Below, piece by piece: positions 1-7,457 of a stretch of DNA of 64,000 bases. The translations under genes were made by a program, and so were the position numbers. The notes beneath the pieces are model-generated. The model ran no database searches. It saw only the letters and a program-made list of their open reading frames with translations, and had not been told where the DNA came from. The DNA lies in assembly GCF_001514145.1 (NCBI RefSeq), contig NZ_KQ948657.1:62001-126000 (forward strand), read 5' to 3'. Within the stretch, counting starts at the first letter, position 1; each line of letters opens with the position of its first letter. Source of the DNA: Streptomyces canus (GTDB lineage Bacteria > Actinomycetota > Actinomycetes > Streptomycetales > Streptomycetaceae).

Positions 1-343
1 CAGGACGCTGCGCCGGATCGTGATCCCGCAGGCGATGCGGGTGATCGTGCCGCCGACGGGCAACGAGTTCATCAACATGCTGAAGACCTCGTCGCTGGTG
101 TACGCGGTGACCTACAACGAACTGCTGCGCGCCACCTCGACGATCGGCTCGACGTCGTACGCCGTCATGGAGATGCTGTTCGTGGCCTCCATCTGGTACC
201 TGGTCATGACCAGCGTGTTCAGCGTCTTCCAGTACTACCTGGAGCGCCGTTTCGCCCGCGGTTCGTCCCGGAGCCTGCCGCCGACGCCGTGGCAGAAGAT
301 CAGGGTCAACCTGATGGCCTTCAGTCGCGAAAGGGGCGTGTGA
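1..343 (+). CDS. Amino-acid ABC transporter permease, C-terminal part (5' end outside window)
   Basis: The reading frame enters from the left edge and stops at 341-343. The visible part opens with a stretch reading [20 protein letters not shown], which matches the EAA-type cytoplasmic loop of the HisM/GlnP permease family that docks on the ATPase. A hydrophobic segment near residues 55-80 of the visible part would be the last membrane helix, followed by a basic cytoplasmic tail. The ATPase gene starts one base after the stop, so the two are translated as an operon. Substrate cannot be told from this fragment; a polar amino acid such as glutamate or glutamine is usual for the family. Confidence 0.93.
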   Translation, partial: RTLRRIVIPQAMRVIVPPTGNEFINMLKTSSLVYAVTYNELLRATSTIGSTSYAVMEMLFVASIWYLVMTSVFSVFQYYLERRFARGSSRSLPPTPWQKIRVNLMAFSRERGV

Positions 344-344
344 C

Positions 345-1106
345 ATGACCGCCATGGTGAGGGCTGAGAGCGTCCACAAGTCCTTCGGCCTGGTGGAGGT
401 CCTCAAGGGCATCGACCTGGAAGTGAAGCGGGGCGAGGTCTTCTGCCTCATCGGCCCTTCGGGTTCGGGCAAGTCGACCTTCCTGCGCTGCATCAACCAC
501 CTGGAGAAGGTCAACGCCGGCCGGCTCTACGTCGACGGCGAGCTGGTCGGGTACCGCCAGAAGGGTGACAAGCTGTACGAGCTCAAGGACAGCGAGGTCG
601 CGCTGCAGCGCCGGGACATCGGCATGGTGTTCCAGCGGTTCAACCTGTTCCCGCACATGACGGCCCTCGACAACGTCATGGAGGCACCGGTCCAGGTCAA
701 GGGCATGGGCCGGAGCCAGGCCCGGGAACGCGCGCGGGAGCTCCTGGAGAAGGTGGGCCTGGCCGACAAGGCGGACAGCTACCCCGCCCAGCTCTCCGGC
801 GGCCAGCAGCAGCGCGTGGCGATCGCCCGGGCGCTCGCGATGGACCCGAAGCTGATGCTCTTCGACGAGCCCACCTCGGCGCTCGACCCGGAGCTGGTCG
901 GTGACGTCCTCGACGTCATGCGCGACCTCGCCGAGTCCGGCATGACGATGGTCGTCGTCACCCACGAGATGGGCTTCGCCCGCGAGGTCGGCGACAGCCT
1001 GGTCTTCATGGACGGCGGCGTGGTGGTGGAGTCCGGCGACCCCCGCGAGGTCCTGACGAACCCTCAGCACGAGCGCACGCAGGCGTTCCTGTCGAAGGTG
1101 CTCTAG
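345..1106 (+). CDS. Amino-acid ABC transporter ATP-binding protein (GlnQ type)
   Basis: 253 residues, the normal size for polar amino-acid uptake ATPases. Walker A is GPSGSGKST near residue 39, the Q-loop is [11 protein letters not shown], the signature motif is [15 protein letters not shown] near residue 149, Walker B is [12 protein letters not shown], and the switch histidine is in [10 protein letters not shown]. It powers the permease encoded directly upstream, with one base between the two genes. The substrate-binding protein must lie outside the window. A strong hairpin follows the stop. Function as amino-acid importer ATPase is secure; substrate is not. Confidence 0.95.
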   Translation: MTAMVRAESVHKSFGLVEVLKGIDLEVKRGEVFCLIGPSGSGKSTFLRCINHLEKVNAGRLYVDGELVGYRQKGDKLYELKDSEVALQRRDIGMVFQRFNLFPHMTALDNVMEAPVQVKGMGRSQARERARELLEKVGLADKADSYPAQLSGGQQQRVAIARALAMDPKLMLFDEPTSALDPELVGDVLDVMRDLAESGMTMVVVTHEMGFAREVGDSLVFMDGGVVVESGDPREVLTNPQHERTQAFLSKVL

Positions 1107-1117
1107 CGGTACGACGC

Positions 1118-1156
1118 CGAAAGGGGCGGTACGGGATTCCCGTACCGCCCCTTTCG
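1118..1156. terminator. Bidirectional terminator hairpin
   Basis: A perfect 18-bp inverted repeat with a 3-base loop sits between the ABC ATPase (plus strand) and the methyltransferase (minus strand), which converge here. Arms are 1118-1135 and 1139-1156. The symmetry would serve both transcripts. Confidence 0.85.
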
Positions 1157-1164
1157 CATGGCCC

Positions 1165-1923
1165 CTACTTGAGCGCGAGCAGCAGCGTGTCCGACGGCGA
1201 GCACCACACCGGCCGGGCCTCCCCGAAGCCCTTCTCGCGCAGCACGCGTGCGTGCCACGCGGCGGACGGCATGTCCCCGTCGGCGTGCTCGCCGTAGATC
1301 TCGAAGCGGCGCGCCGTCGGCCCGGCGAGGACGGGGTCCTCGGCAGCGACCTGCCACCATGCGGCCCAGTCGAGGGCGCCGTCCTGCTTGGCCTGATCCA
1401 TGTGCCGGTGACGCTGCGCGCGTTCGGCCGCGTTGATCCGGGGCGTGGTCTCGTCGATCATGTGGTCCGCGTTCATGAAGACACCGCCGTCGCGGACGAG
1501 TTCCGCGATCCGGCCGTAGAGGGCCGCGAGGGGTTCGCTGTGCAGCCAGTGCAGGGCCGTGGCGGTCAGGACGGCGTCGTACGTGTCGTACGGCAGCTTC
1601 GCGGGCCAGTCGGGGTCCTTGAGGTCGGCCGTCCTGAGGGTGACCCGCTCGTCGTCCGCGAACGTGCCCTCGGCGATGGCGAGGAGCGCCGGGTCGAGGT
1701 CCACGCCGGTGCTGGTCGCCTCCGGGAACCGGGCGAGCAGTCTCGCCGTGATACTTCCCGTGCCGCACGCGAGGTCGAGGATGCGCGGCCGGGGCCCGAC
1801 GAGGGCCTCGACCATGTCGAGCATCACCCGGAACCGCTCCTCGCGGTCCGGCATGTACCACTCCTGCTGCCGGTCCCAGCTCTCCTGCCAGGCCTGCCAG
1901 TCGGTGCCGACACCCGTCGCCAT
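1165..1923 (-). CDS. Class I SAM-dependent methyltransferase
   Basis: 252 residues. The glycine-rich SAM motif I is ILDLACGTGSIT near residue 48, followed by the acidic end of strand 2 (STGVDLDPALL) and a later motif YDAVLTATALHWL, typical of the Methyltransf_11/25 and trans-aconitate methyltransferase-like group. The start at 1923 is an ATG. The gene is monocistronic and convergent with the ABC operon. Substrate is unknown; the family methylates small acids, lipids or natural products. Confidence 0.85.
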   Translation of the reverse strand: MATGVGTDWQAWQESWDRQQEWYMPDREERFRVMLDMVEALVGPRPRILDLACGTGSITARLLARFPEATSTGVDLDPALLAIAEGTFADDERVTLRTADLKDPDWPAKLPYDTYDAVLTATALHWLHSEPLAALYGRIAELVRDGGVFMNADHMIDETTPRINAAERAQRHRHMDQAKQDGALDWAAWWQVAAEDPVLAGPTARRFEIYGEHADGDMPSAAWHARVLREKGFGEARPVWCSPSDTLLLALK

Positions 1924-2022
1924 GGGAGCCCCCTGTCCGCTCGCTGTCGTAATACCCTGGAAGCACGATCAGCTGTTACCCGACCGTGCCACGACGATAG
2001 AACGCCTCCGTAAGGACTACAA

Positions 2023-2652
2023 GTGGAACTGGCCTATTACTCGGACTACGCCGTACGTCTGGTCAACAGCGAGGACCCGGCCCGCGGCAAGGACACCCTG
2101 ACCTCGGTGGAGGCCGTCCGCGATCTGTTCGGCGGTTACGGCACGGGCGCCCGCCGCGCCACCGACGCCGACGTCACTCGGTTCCGTTCGGTCCGGGCCC
2201 GGCTGCGGTCGGTCTTCGAGGCGGCGGACCAGGGCGACGAGACGCTCGCGGTGGACCTGCTCAACTCGCTCCTGCTGGAGTTCCCGGTGAGCCCGCAGAT
2301 CTCCGGGCACGACTTCCGCGACGACGACGGCCGCCCGCTGTGGCACATGCACCTGGCGGACCACCCGTCCAACGCCACCGCCGGGTACGCGGCGATCGCG
2401 GCGATGGGCCTGGCGTTCCACCTCACCGAGTACGGCGTGGACCGGCTGGGCCTGTGCGAGGCCTCCCCGTGCCGCAACGCCTACCTCGACACCTCGACCA
2501 ACCGCTCCCGGCGCTACTGCTCCGACCGCTGCGCCACCCGCGCCAACGTGGCCGCCTACCGGGCCCGCAAACGCCTGGAGGCCGACCGGTCGGGGAAGAC
2601 GGGCCGCACGGCGGACAGCGCCCAGCGCACGGCGGCCAGCGGCGAGCGCTGA
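2023..2652 (+). CDS. CGNR zinc-finger protein (ABATE domain), probable transcription regulator
   Basis: 209 residues from a GTG start. The N-terminal part (about residues 1-140) looks like the ABATE/RNA-binding-like domain that accompanies CGNR fingers. The C-terminal part has C-x4-C-R-N (CEASPCRN) and C-SDRC-ATRAN-V followed by YRARKR, the treble-clef-like CGNR zinc finger expected to bind DNA. Its last 97 bases overlap the end of sodX on the other strand. Targets are unknown; these proteins are usually treated as stress-linked regulators. Confidence 0.8.
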   Translation: MELAYYSDYAVRLVNSEDPARGKDTLTSVEAVRDLFGGYGTGARRATDADVTRFRSVRARLRSVFEAADQGDETLAVDLLNSLLLEFPVSPQISGHDFRDDDGRPLWHMHLADHPSNATAGYAAIAAMGLAFHLTEYGVDRLGLCEASPCRNAYLDTSTNRSRRYCSDRCATRANVAAYRARKRLEADRSGKTGRTADSAQRTAASGER

Positions 2653-2993
2653 CCCGGCTTGAGCGGCCGGTAACGCAGTCGGGCCTTCCCCAGCACGAGT
2701 TCCTCCGGGACGACGCCGTAGTCCGTGCTGTCGCCACCCGCGAACGCGTTGTCCCCGAGCACCCACCAGCCGCCCTCGCGCCGCTCGACGGCCCGCTTGA
2801 CGACGAGCAGGTCCTGCTGGAACGGATGCCGCAGCACCACGATGTCACCGGGTCCGACCCTGGCCCCCCAGTGCACGACGAGCTGGTCACCGTGCTGGAG
2901 CGTGGGCACCATCGACGGCCCGGTCACCTCGGCCACCCCCACGAAGGGCAGCAACGACCTCTCCCGCTCGGTCTCCTGCGACAGCTCCGGCAT
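2556..2993 (-). CDS. sodX: Nickel-type superoxide dismutase maturation protease (S26 family)
   Basis: 145 residues from the ATG at 2993, which has GGGGAGG about 8 bases upstream; longer upstream starts lack such a site. It is a small type I signal-peptidase-like serine protease: catalytic Ser27 in GPSMVPTL, catalytic Lys66 in VVKRAVERR, and the family box GDNAFAGGDSTDYG. It is known to remove the short leader of pro-SodN so that His1 becomes the N-terminus of the nickel hook. It lies divergently next to sodN, as in other streptomycetes. Its 3' end overlaps the CGNR gene by 97 bases. Confidence 0.93.
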   Translation of the reverse strand: MPELSQETERERSLLPFVGVAEVTGPSMVPTLQHGDQLVVHWGARVGPGDIVVLRHPFQQDLLVVKRAVERREGGWWVLGDNAFAGGDSTDYGVVPEELVLGKARLRYRPLKPGQRSPLAAVRWALSAVRPVFPDRSASRRLRAR

Positions 2994-3138
2994 CCCCGGC
3001 ACCTCCCCGGTACGTTCATCCACCAGTCTCAGTCTGACCCCGGACTTTTGTCCTAAGCCCATGGGGGCACCCGCGAATTCGCCTCTCTCAGGGAGTAATG
3101 TCGCACCTGAGAAGACGATCACGAGGAAGGAATGCTCC

Positions 3139-3534
3139 ATGCTTTCCCGCCTGTTTGCCCCCAAGGTCAAGGTCAGCGCACACTGCGACCTGCCCTGCGG
3201 TGTGTACGACCCGGCCCAGGCCCGCATCGAGGCGGAGTCGGTGAAGGCCGTGCAGGAGAAGATGGCCGCCAACGACGACCCGCACTTCCAGGCTCGCGCC
3301 ACCGTCATCAAGGAGCAGCGCGCCGAGCTCGCGAAGCACCACGTCTCGGTGCTCTGGAGCGACTACTTCAAGCCCCCGCACTTCGAGAAGTACCCGGAGC
3401 TGCACCAGCTGGTCAACGACACCCTCAAGGCCCTCTCGGCCGCCAAGGCGTCGACCGACCCGGCCACCGGTCAGAAGGCTCTGGACTACATCGCCCAGAT
3501 CGACAAGATCTTCTGGGAGACCAAGAAGGCCTGA
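3139..3534 (+). CDS. sodN: Nickel superoxide dismutase precursor
   Basis: 131 residues. A 14-residue leader (MLSRLFAPKVKVSA) precedes the nickel hook HCDLPCGVYD, where His1, Cys2 and Cys6 of the mature enzyme bind nickel. The remaining four-helix-bundle sequence is nearly the textbook Streptomyces SodN. The ATG at 3139 is chosen because it gives this leader; an out-of-frame ATG at 3132 is ignored. The enzyme disproportionates superoxide in the cytoplasm as a hexamer. In S. coelicolor its level responds to nickel through Nur and the sodF-derived small RNA; no Nur site was identified here. Confidence 0.98.
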   Translation: MLSRLFAPKVKVSAHCDLPCGVYDPAQARIEAESVKAVQEKMAANDDPHFQARATVIKEQRAELAKHHVSVLWSDYFKPPHFEKYPELHQLVNDTLKALSAAKASTDPATGQKALDYIAQIDKIFWETKKA

Positions 3535-3555
3535 CCCCCGGGTCGGCGCACGCGT

Positions 3556-3595
3556 GGAAGGGGCTCGGCCGGCTGATACCGGCCGAGCCCCTTCC
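3556..3595. terminator. Bidirectional terminator between sodN and the CdsA-like gene
   Basis: A perfect 17-bp stem (3556-3572 with 3579-3595) and a 6-base loop lies between two convergent genes. No long T-tract follows on either side, as is common in actinobacteria. Confidence 0.85.
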
Positions 3596-3605
3596 GCGTA
3601 GGACG

Positions 3606-4409
3606 TCAGCTCAGGACGAGCAGCACGGCCAGTGCGACGAGCAGCGAGTCGATCCGGTCCAGCAGGCCGCCGGAGCCGGGCAGCCAGTGGCCGGCGTCCT
3701 TGACCTGCGCACCCCTCTTGATCATGGATTCCAGCAGGTCCCCGGCCGGCCCGCCGACCGCCACCGCGACCGCCATCGGCCAGCTCAGCGCGGACAGCAC
3801 GGTCAGCACACCGAGTCCGGCCGCGGCCCCGGCCAGGGTCCCGCTCCACCGCTTGGCCGGTGACAGCAGCGACAACCGTGGCCCACCGAGCCGTCGTCCG
3901 GCGAAGTACGCCGTGATGTCGGCGACCGAGACCGCCACGAACAACGCCAGCGCGTCGGCCCCGAGGGGCACCAGCGCGGCCAGCGCACTCAGCCAGGCCA
4001 GCCCGAGCAGTCCGGCGCCGAGCCGCCGCAGCCCCTGGTCGGCGTCGCCGGTCACCAACGGCACCGCGGCCACCGTGAGCGCCCCGACCGCCAGTGCCCG
4101 AAGTACCTCTCCGGGCGCCAGCCAGGTGGTCAGCACCACACCCGCCAGCGCCGCGGCCAGCACCGCACGGTCCACCGGGCCCAGCAGCATCAGCCCGCCG
4201 AACTCCAGCACCGCGATCACCCCGACCACGACGGCGACGGCCGCCGTACCCGGCTCGCCCCACCAGAACGCCCCGGTGACCAACGGCACTGCGACCGCCC
4301 AGGCGCACCACCGGACGATCAGCTCGCGGCGCCTGGAGGCCGCCACCGCGACACCGCCCAGGGCCAGCGCCCCACCTAGCCAGGGCGCCAGCGAGGCCAC
4401 GGTGATCAC
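3606..4409 (-). CDS. CdsA-like CTP:phospholipid cytidylyltransferase, polytopic membrane protein
   Basis: 267 residues from a GTG that overlaps the upstream stop (GTGA at 4406-4409), so translation is coupled to the fusion gene. The chain is largely hydrophobic with roughly seven or eight membrane helices. Near the C-terminus it carries the CdsA signature layout S-x2-KR-x4-KD, then PGSGG, then LDRIDS. The usual PGHGG histidine is replaced by serine. CdsA enzymes make CDP-diacylglycerol from CTP and phosphatidate; housekeeping CdsA normally lies in the frr-cdsA region, so this is probably a specialised paralogue with an unknown lipid or phosphonate substrate. Confidence 0.8.
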   Translation of the reverse strand: MITVASLAPWLGGALALGGVAVAASRRRELIVRWCAWAVAVPLVTGAFWWGEPGTAAVAVVVGVIAVLEFGGLMLLGPVDRAVLAAALAGVVLTTWLAPGEVLRALAVGALTVAAVPLVTGDADQGLRRLGAGLLGLAWLSALAALVPLGADALALFVAVSVADITAYFAGRRLGGPRLSLLSPAKRWSGTLAGAAAGLGVLTVLSALSWPMAVAVAVGGPAGDLLESMIKRGAQVKDAGHWLPGSGGLLDRIDSLLVALAVLLVLS

Positions 4410-6157
4410 CGAGCGGCTGCCGTGGCGGGCATCGGCCGCAGCACGTCCAGGGCAGCCCGGCACGCCGCCACGATGCGCGCGTTCTCGGCGGTGTCCCGGA
4501 CCGCGATGCGCACGGTGCGCCCCTCGTACCGCGGCGACAACGGCGACAGGTCGCGCAGATACACACCGTGGCGGCGGCACTCGTGCACCAGTTGCGCGGC
4601 ACTCGGTCCGCCCGGCGGCAGCGTGACCGAGAGGAAGTTCGCCACGGACTCCTCGACCGTCACGTCCTGCGCCGATCCGGCCAGATCCGCCGCGAGTCGC
4701 CGGCGCAGGGCATGCGTGGCGTGCCAGCGCTCTCGGTAGTACTCCGGATCGCGCAGCGCCGCCACGGCGGCCATCTGCGCCGGCAGACTGACCGGCCAGG
4801 GCGGGGTCCAGCGGCGCAGTTCCTCCGCCGTGGCCGGTTCGGCCACCGCGTACGCGGCCCGCATGCCGGACAGCGCGTACATCTTCGACAGCGAGGTGCA
4901 CACGGTCACCCGCGGGTCCGTCGCGGCGAGGCCTGCGAGTGACTCGTGGAGGCCGACGTAGCCCAGGTACGCCTCGTCGATCCACCAGTGCGTGCGGTCC
5001 GGCGCGGCCGCGATCACTGCGCGCAGCCCGGACGCCGCCGCGTGCCGCCCGGTCGGGTTGTTCGGGTTGACCACCACCACGAGGTCGTAGCGGCCGGAGC
5101 GGACGGCGGCGGACAGCCGGTCCGGATCGATCCGCCAGCCGTCCTCACGGTGCAGCGGGAACCGGTCCACCCGGCATCCGATCACCCGCTCCGTGACGTG
5201 GGCGTACTCGCCGTAGCACGGGTCGGTCAGCAGCACCCGGCTCTGCGGGGTCAGCCGGCGGCCGAACGCCCGGAAGATCAGGTCGGACGAACCGGCGCCC
5301 ACCGCCAGCGCGTCCTGCGGCAGTTGACGGGCAGCGGCGATCTCCGCCGACAGGCCCTCGGCGCCGGACGGCGGCGAGGTACGGGCGGTCCAGTCCGGGT
5401 CGTCCGCGAGGGCCGCCCGCACTCCGGGGGCCGGCGGGAACCAGGCGTCCAGCACATCGGCCATGACGATGTCGTGCCGCCGGTGCAGGGTGCGGAAGTC
5501 CGTGCCGACGGCGGTGAACGAGGCACCGCCGTGCTCGCAGCCGTCCGGCCGGGGCGCGAACGGCATGTCGAGCCGCCAGTCCACCACGGACCGCAACCGC
5601 TCCAGCGCGCTGCCGTACCGCTCCCTCGCCCGCCTCGTCAGCTCGGGCACCTCGCCGGCCAGGACTTCGAACGTCACCGCCCCGCTGCGGACGGTACGAC
5701 CGACCTGGCGCAGACCGACGGCCCGGTACAGGTCGAGGACTTCCGTACGCCCCATCGCCACCACCCGACGGCCGCCCCGGGAGGCGATCCAGCGCAGCGC
5801 CGCGTACATCAGCAGGGGCGCCGCGGAGGTCGTGCGCCAGCGCGGCTCGACGGTGAGGATGCGTACCTCGAACACGTCGTGGCCGGCCAGCGCCGGCAGT
5901 TCGTCGCGGGTCAGGTACTTGTCCAGCCCGAACCGCCCAAGCCAGGGCGGAGTGAGGCTGACGAAGCCGATGCGGGCCGTTCCGCGCGCCGCGACGAGGT
6001 AGACGTTGTCCCCGTCGAGACCGTCGCGCAACCGCCCGGCCGGATCCGGCGCGTGCTGGCCCAACTCCTGTGCGTAGACCCGATGACGCAGTTCGTGGAT
6101 CCAGTCGAGATCCTCGGATGTGGCTGTGCGCAGCTGCAGGTCCCGAACCATGAGCAC
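4406..6157 (-). CDS. Fusion protein: GNAT/N-acyl amino-acid synthase-like domain plus PLP aminotransferase
   Basis: 583 residues. Residues about 8-190 look like a GNAT fold of the N-acyl amino-acid synthase/autoinducer-synthase type (ELRHRVYAQELG near residue 22, then VFEVRILTVEPRWR). Residues about 215-575 are a fold-type I PLP enzyme of the HisC/CobD group: VVVNPNNPTG, WWIDEAYLGY, and the Schiff-base Lys425 in TSLSKMYALSG. It could be an aminotransferase or a phospho-amino-acid decarboxylase. It is the first gene of an operon with the CdsA-like gene. A palindrome lies about 75 bases upstream. Both domains look intact; the pathway is not recognised. Confidence 0.85.
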   Translation of the reverse strand: MLMVRDLQLRTATSEDLDWIHELRHRVYAQELGQHAPDPAGRLRDGLDGDNVYLVAARGTARIGFVSLTPPWLGRFGLDKYLTRDELPALAGHDVFEVRILTVEPRWRTTSAAPLLMYAALRWIASRGGRRVVAMGRTEVLDLYRAVGLRQVGRTVRSGAVTFEVLAGEVPELTRRARERYGSALERLRSVVDWRLDMPFAPRPDGCEHGGASFTAVGTDFRTLHRRHDIVMADVLDAWFPPAPGVRAALADDPDWTARTSPPSGAEGLSAEIAAARQLPQDALAVGAGSSDLIFRAFGRRLTPQSRVLLTDPCYGEYAHVTERVIGCRVDRFPLHREDGWRIDPDRLSAAVRSGRYDLVVVVNPNNPTGRHAAASGLRAVIAAAPDRTHWWIDEAYLGYVGLHESLAGLAATDPRVTVCTSLSKMYALSGMRAAYAVAEPATAEELRRWTPPWPVSLPAQMAAVAALRDPEYYRERWHATHALRRRLAADLAGSAQDVTVEESVANFLSVTLPPGGPSAAQLVHECRRHGVYLRDLSPLSPRYEGRTVRIAVRDTAENARIVAACRAALDVLRPMPATAAAR

Positions 6158-6229
6158 CTCTTTCGACGCGGGTGGATTGCATCATGGAAAACCCGCGTCG
6201 CCCCTGCCAGAGCCGAGCGCCGCAACCGG

Positions 6230-6249
6230 CCTGAGTATGTGTACTCAGG
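6230..6249. promoter_or_regulatory. Perfect inverted repeat, candidate operator of the fusion-gene operon
   Basis: Arms CCTGAGTA and TACTCAGG flank a TGTG centre. It lies in the 143-base gap between ppk2 and the fusion gene, 73-92 bases before the fusion start. The spacing suits an operator overlapping the promoter. No regulator gene is adjacent. Confidence 0.5.
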
Positions 6250-6300
6250 CGCGATCGCGCCCTGTGTGCTCCCGCGCCCGGCCCGCTCTCCCCACGTCTC

Positions 6301-7173
6301 CTAGGCCTCGCCCGCCTCCAGCAGGCCCGCCGCCGCCCCCACTATCCGCGGGTCCGGCGTACCGACCACCTCGTCGTCCTTGTCGGAGTAGTCGAAGCGG
6401 GCCAGCACACTGCGCATGGCCTCGACACGGGCCCGCTTCTTGTCGTTGCTCTTGACCACCGTCCAGGGCGCGAACTGGGTGTCCGTCTCACGGAACATGG
6501 CGACCTTGGCGGCGGTGTAGTCGTCCCAGCGGTCCAGGGACGCGAGGTCCATGGGGCTGAGCTTCCACTGCCGTACGGGGTCGATCTGGCGGATGGTGAA
6601 GCGGGTGCGCTGCTCGCCCTGGCTGACCGAGAACCAGAACTTCAGCAGGTCCACGCCGTCGTCGACGAGCATCCGCTCGAACAGCGGGGCCTGCCGCATG
6701 AAGCGCCGGTACTCGTCGTCCGTGCAGAAGTCCATGACCCGCTCCACCCCGGCCCGGTTGTACCAGGACCGGTCGAACAGCACGATCTCGCCCGCGGTCG
6801 GCAGATGTTCGACGTACCGCTGGAAGTACCACTGCCCGCGCTCGCGCTCGGTGGGCTTCTCCAGCGCCACCACTCGCGCGCCACGGGGGTTCAGGTGCTC
6901 CGTGAAGCGCTTGATGGTGCCGCCCTTGCCGGCCGCGTCCCGCCCCTCGAAGACGATGACGAGCCGGCGCCCGGTCTCCTTGATCCAGCTCTGCAGCTTC
7001 AGCAGTTCGATCTGCTGGAGCCGCTTGTGCCAGTCGTACTCCTTGCGCTCCATGCGGTGCGCGTAGGGGTAGTTCTCCCGCCAGGTGTCGATCGGGCTGC
7101 CGTCCGGGCGGATGAGGACGGGATCGTCGGGGTCGGTGTAGTCGACCTTCAGGTCGGTCAGCAGGGGCGTCAT
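6301..7173 (-). CDS. ppk2: Polyphosphate kinase 2 family protein
   Basis: 290 residues, one-domain PPK2. Walker A is FEGRDAAGKGG near residue 76, the lid and Walker B regions are seen in LEKPTERERGQWYFQRY and LFDRSWYNRAGVE. PPK2 enzymes transfer phosphate between polyphosphate and nucleoside di- or monophosphates. The next two genes on the same strand encode a small membrane protein and a Pit phosphate transporter, suggesting a phosphate storage and uptake group. PPK2 subclass cannot be fixed by eye. Confidence 0.93.
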   Translation of the reverse strand: MTPLLTDLKVDYTDPDDPVLIRPDGSPIDTWRENYPYAHRMERKEYDWHKRLQQIELLKLQSWIKETGRRLVIVFEGRDAAGKGGTIKRFTEHLNPRGARVVALEKPTERERGQWYFQRYVEHLPTAGEIVLFDRSWYNRAGVERVMDFCTDDEYRRFMRQAPLFERMLVDDGVDLLKFWFSVSQGEQRTRFTIRQIDPVRQWKLSPMDLASLDRWDDYTAAKVAMFRETDTQFAPWTVVKSNDKKRARVEAMRSVLARFDYSDKDDEVVGTPDPRIVGAAAGLLEAGEA

Positions 7174-7200
7174 CGTTGCTCCCCCTCTCGTCTCGGTGGA

Positions 7201-7437
7201 TCAGTGGAACTGCGGCACGATCAGATAGATGCCGTACGCCACCACCGCCGCGCAGGCGAGGAAGCACAGGCCGGCCTGGGCGATGCCGAGTGTGGAGGTG
7301 CCACCACCGCCATCCTCCCTCGCCCCCTCGAAGCGGGCGAGGCCCAGGACACCGAGGGCGAAGACGACGACCACGGCGACGGTGACGCCCACGCTCACCG
7401 CGGTGACCTGGCCGAGTGCGGTCCAGTCGATGCTCAT
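7201..7437 (-). CDS. Small two-helix membrane protein
   Basis: 78 residues with two hydrophobic segments (about 10-35 and 50-73) separated by a glycine-rich loop. It lies between the Pit transporter gene (20 bases upstream) and ppk2 (27 bases downstream), all on the minus strand, so it is likely co-transcribed. No family is recognised; the context suggests an accessory role in phosphate transport. Confidence 0.75.
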   Translation of the reverse strand: MSIDWTALGQVTAVSVGVTVAVVVVFALGVLGLARFEGAREDGGGGTSTLGIAQAGLCFLACAAVVAYGIYLIVPQFH

Positions 7438-7457
7438 GACAGGTACTCCTGCGGGGT

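Noticed and set aside
3020..3138. Nur operator before sodN
   Set aside because: No convincing inverted repeat of the Nur type was seen, and sodN control by nickel is partly indirect.
4946..6304. A 452-codon plus-strand frame opposite the fusion gene
   Set aside because: Shadow of the acyltransferase-aminotransferase gene; no recognisable domain.
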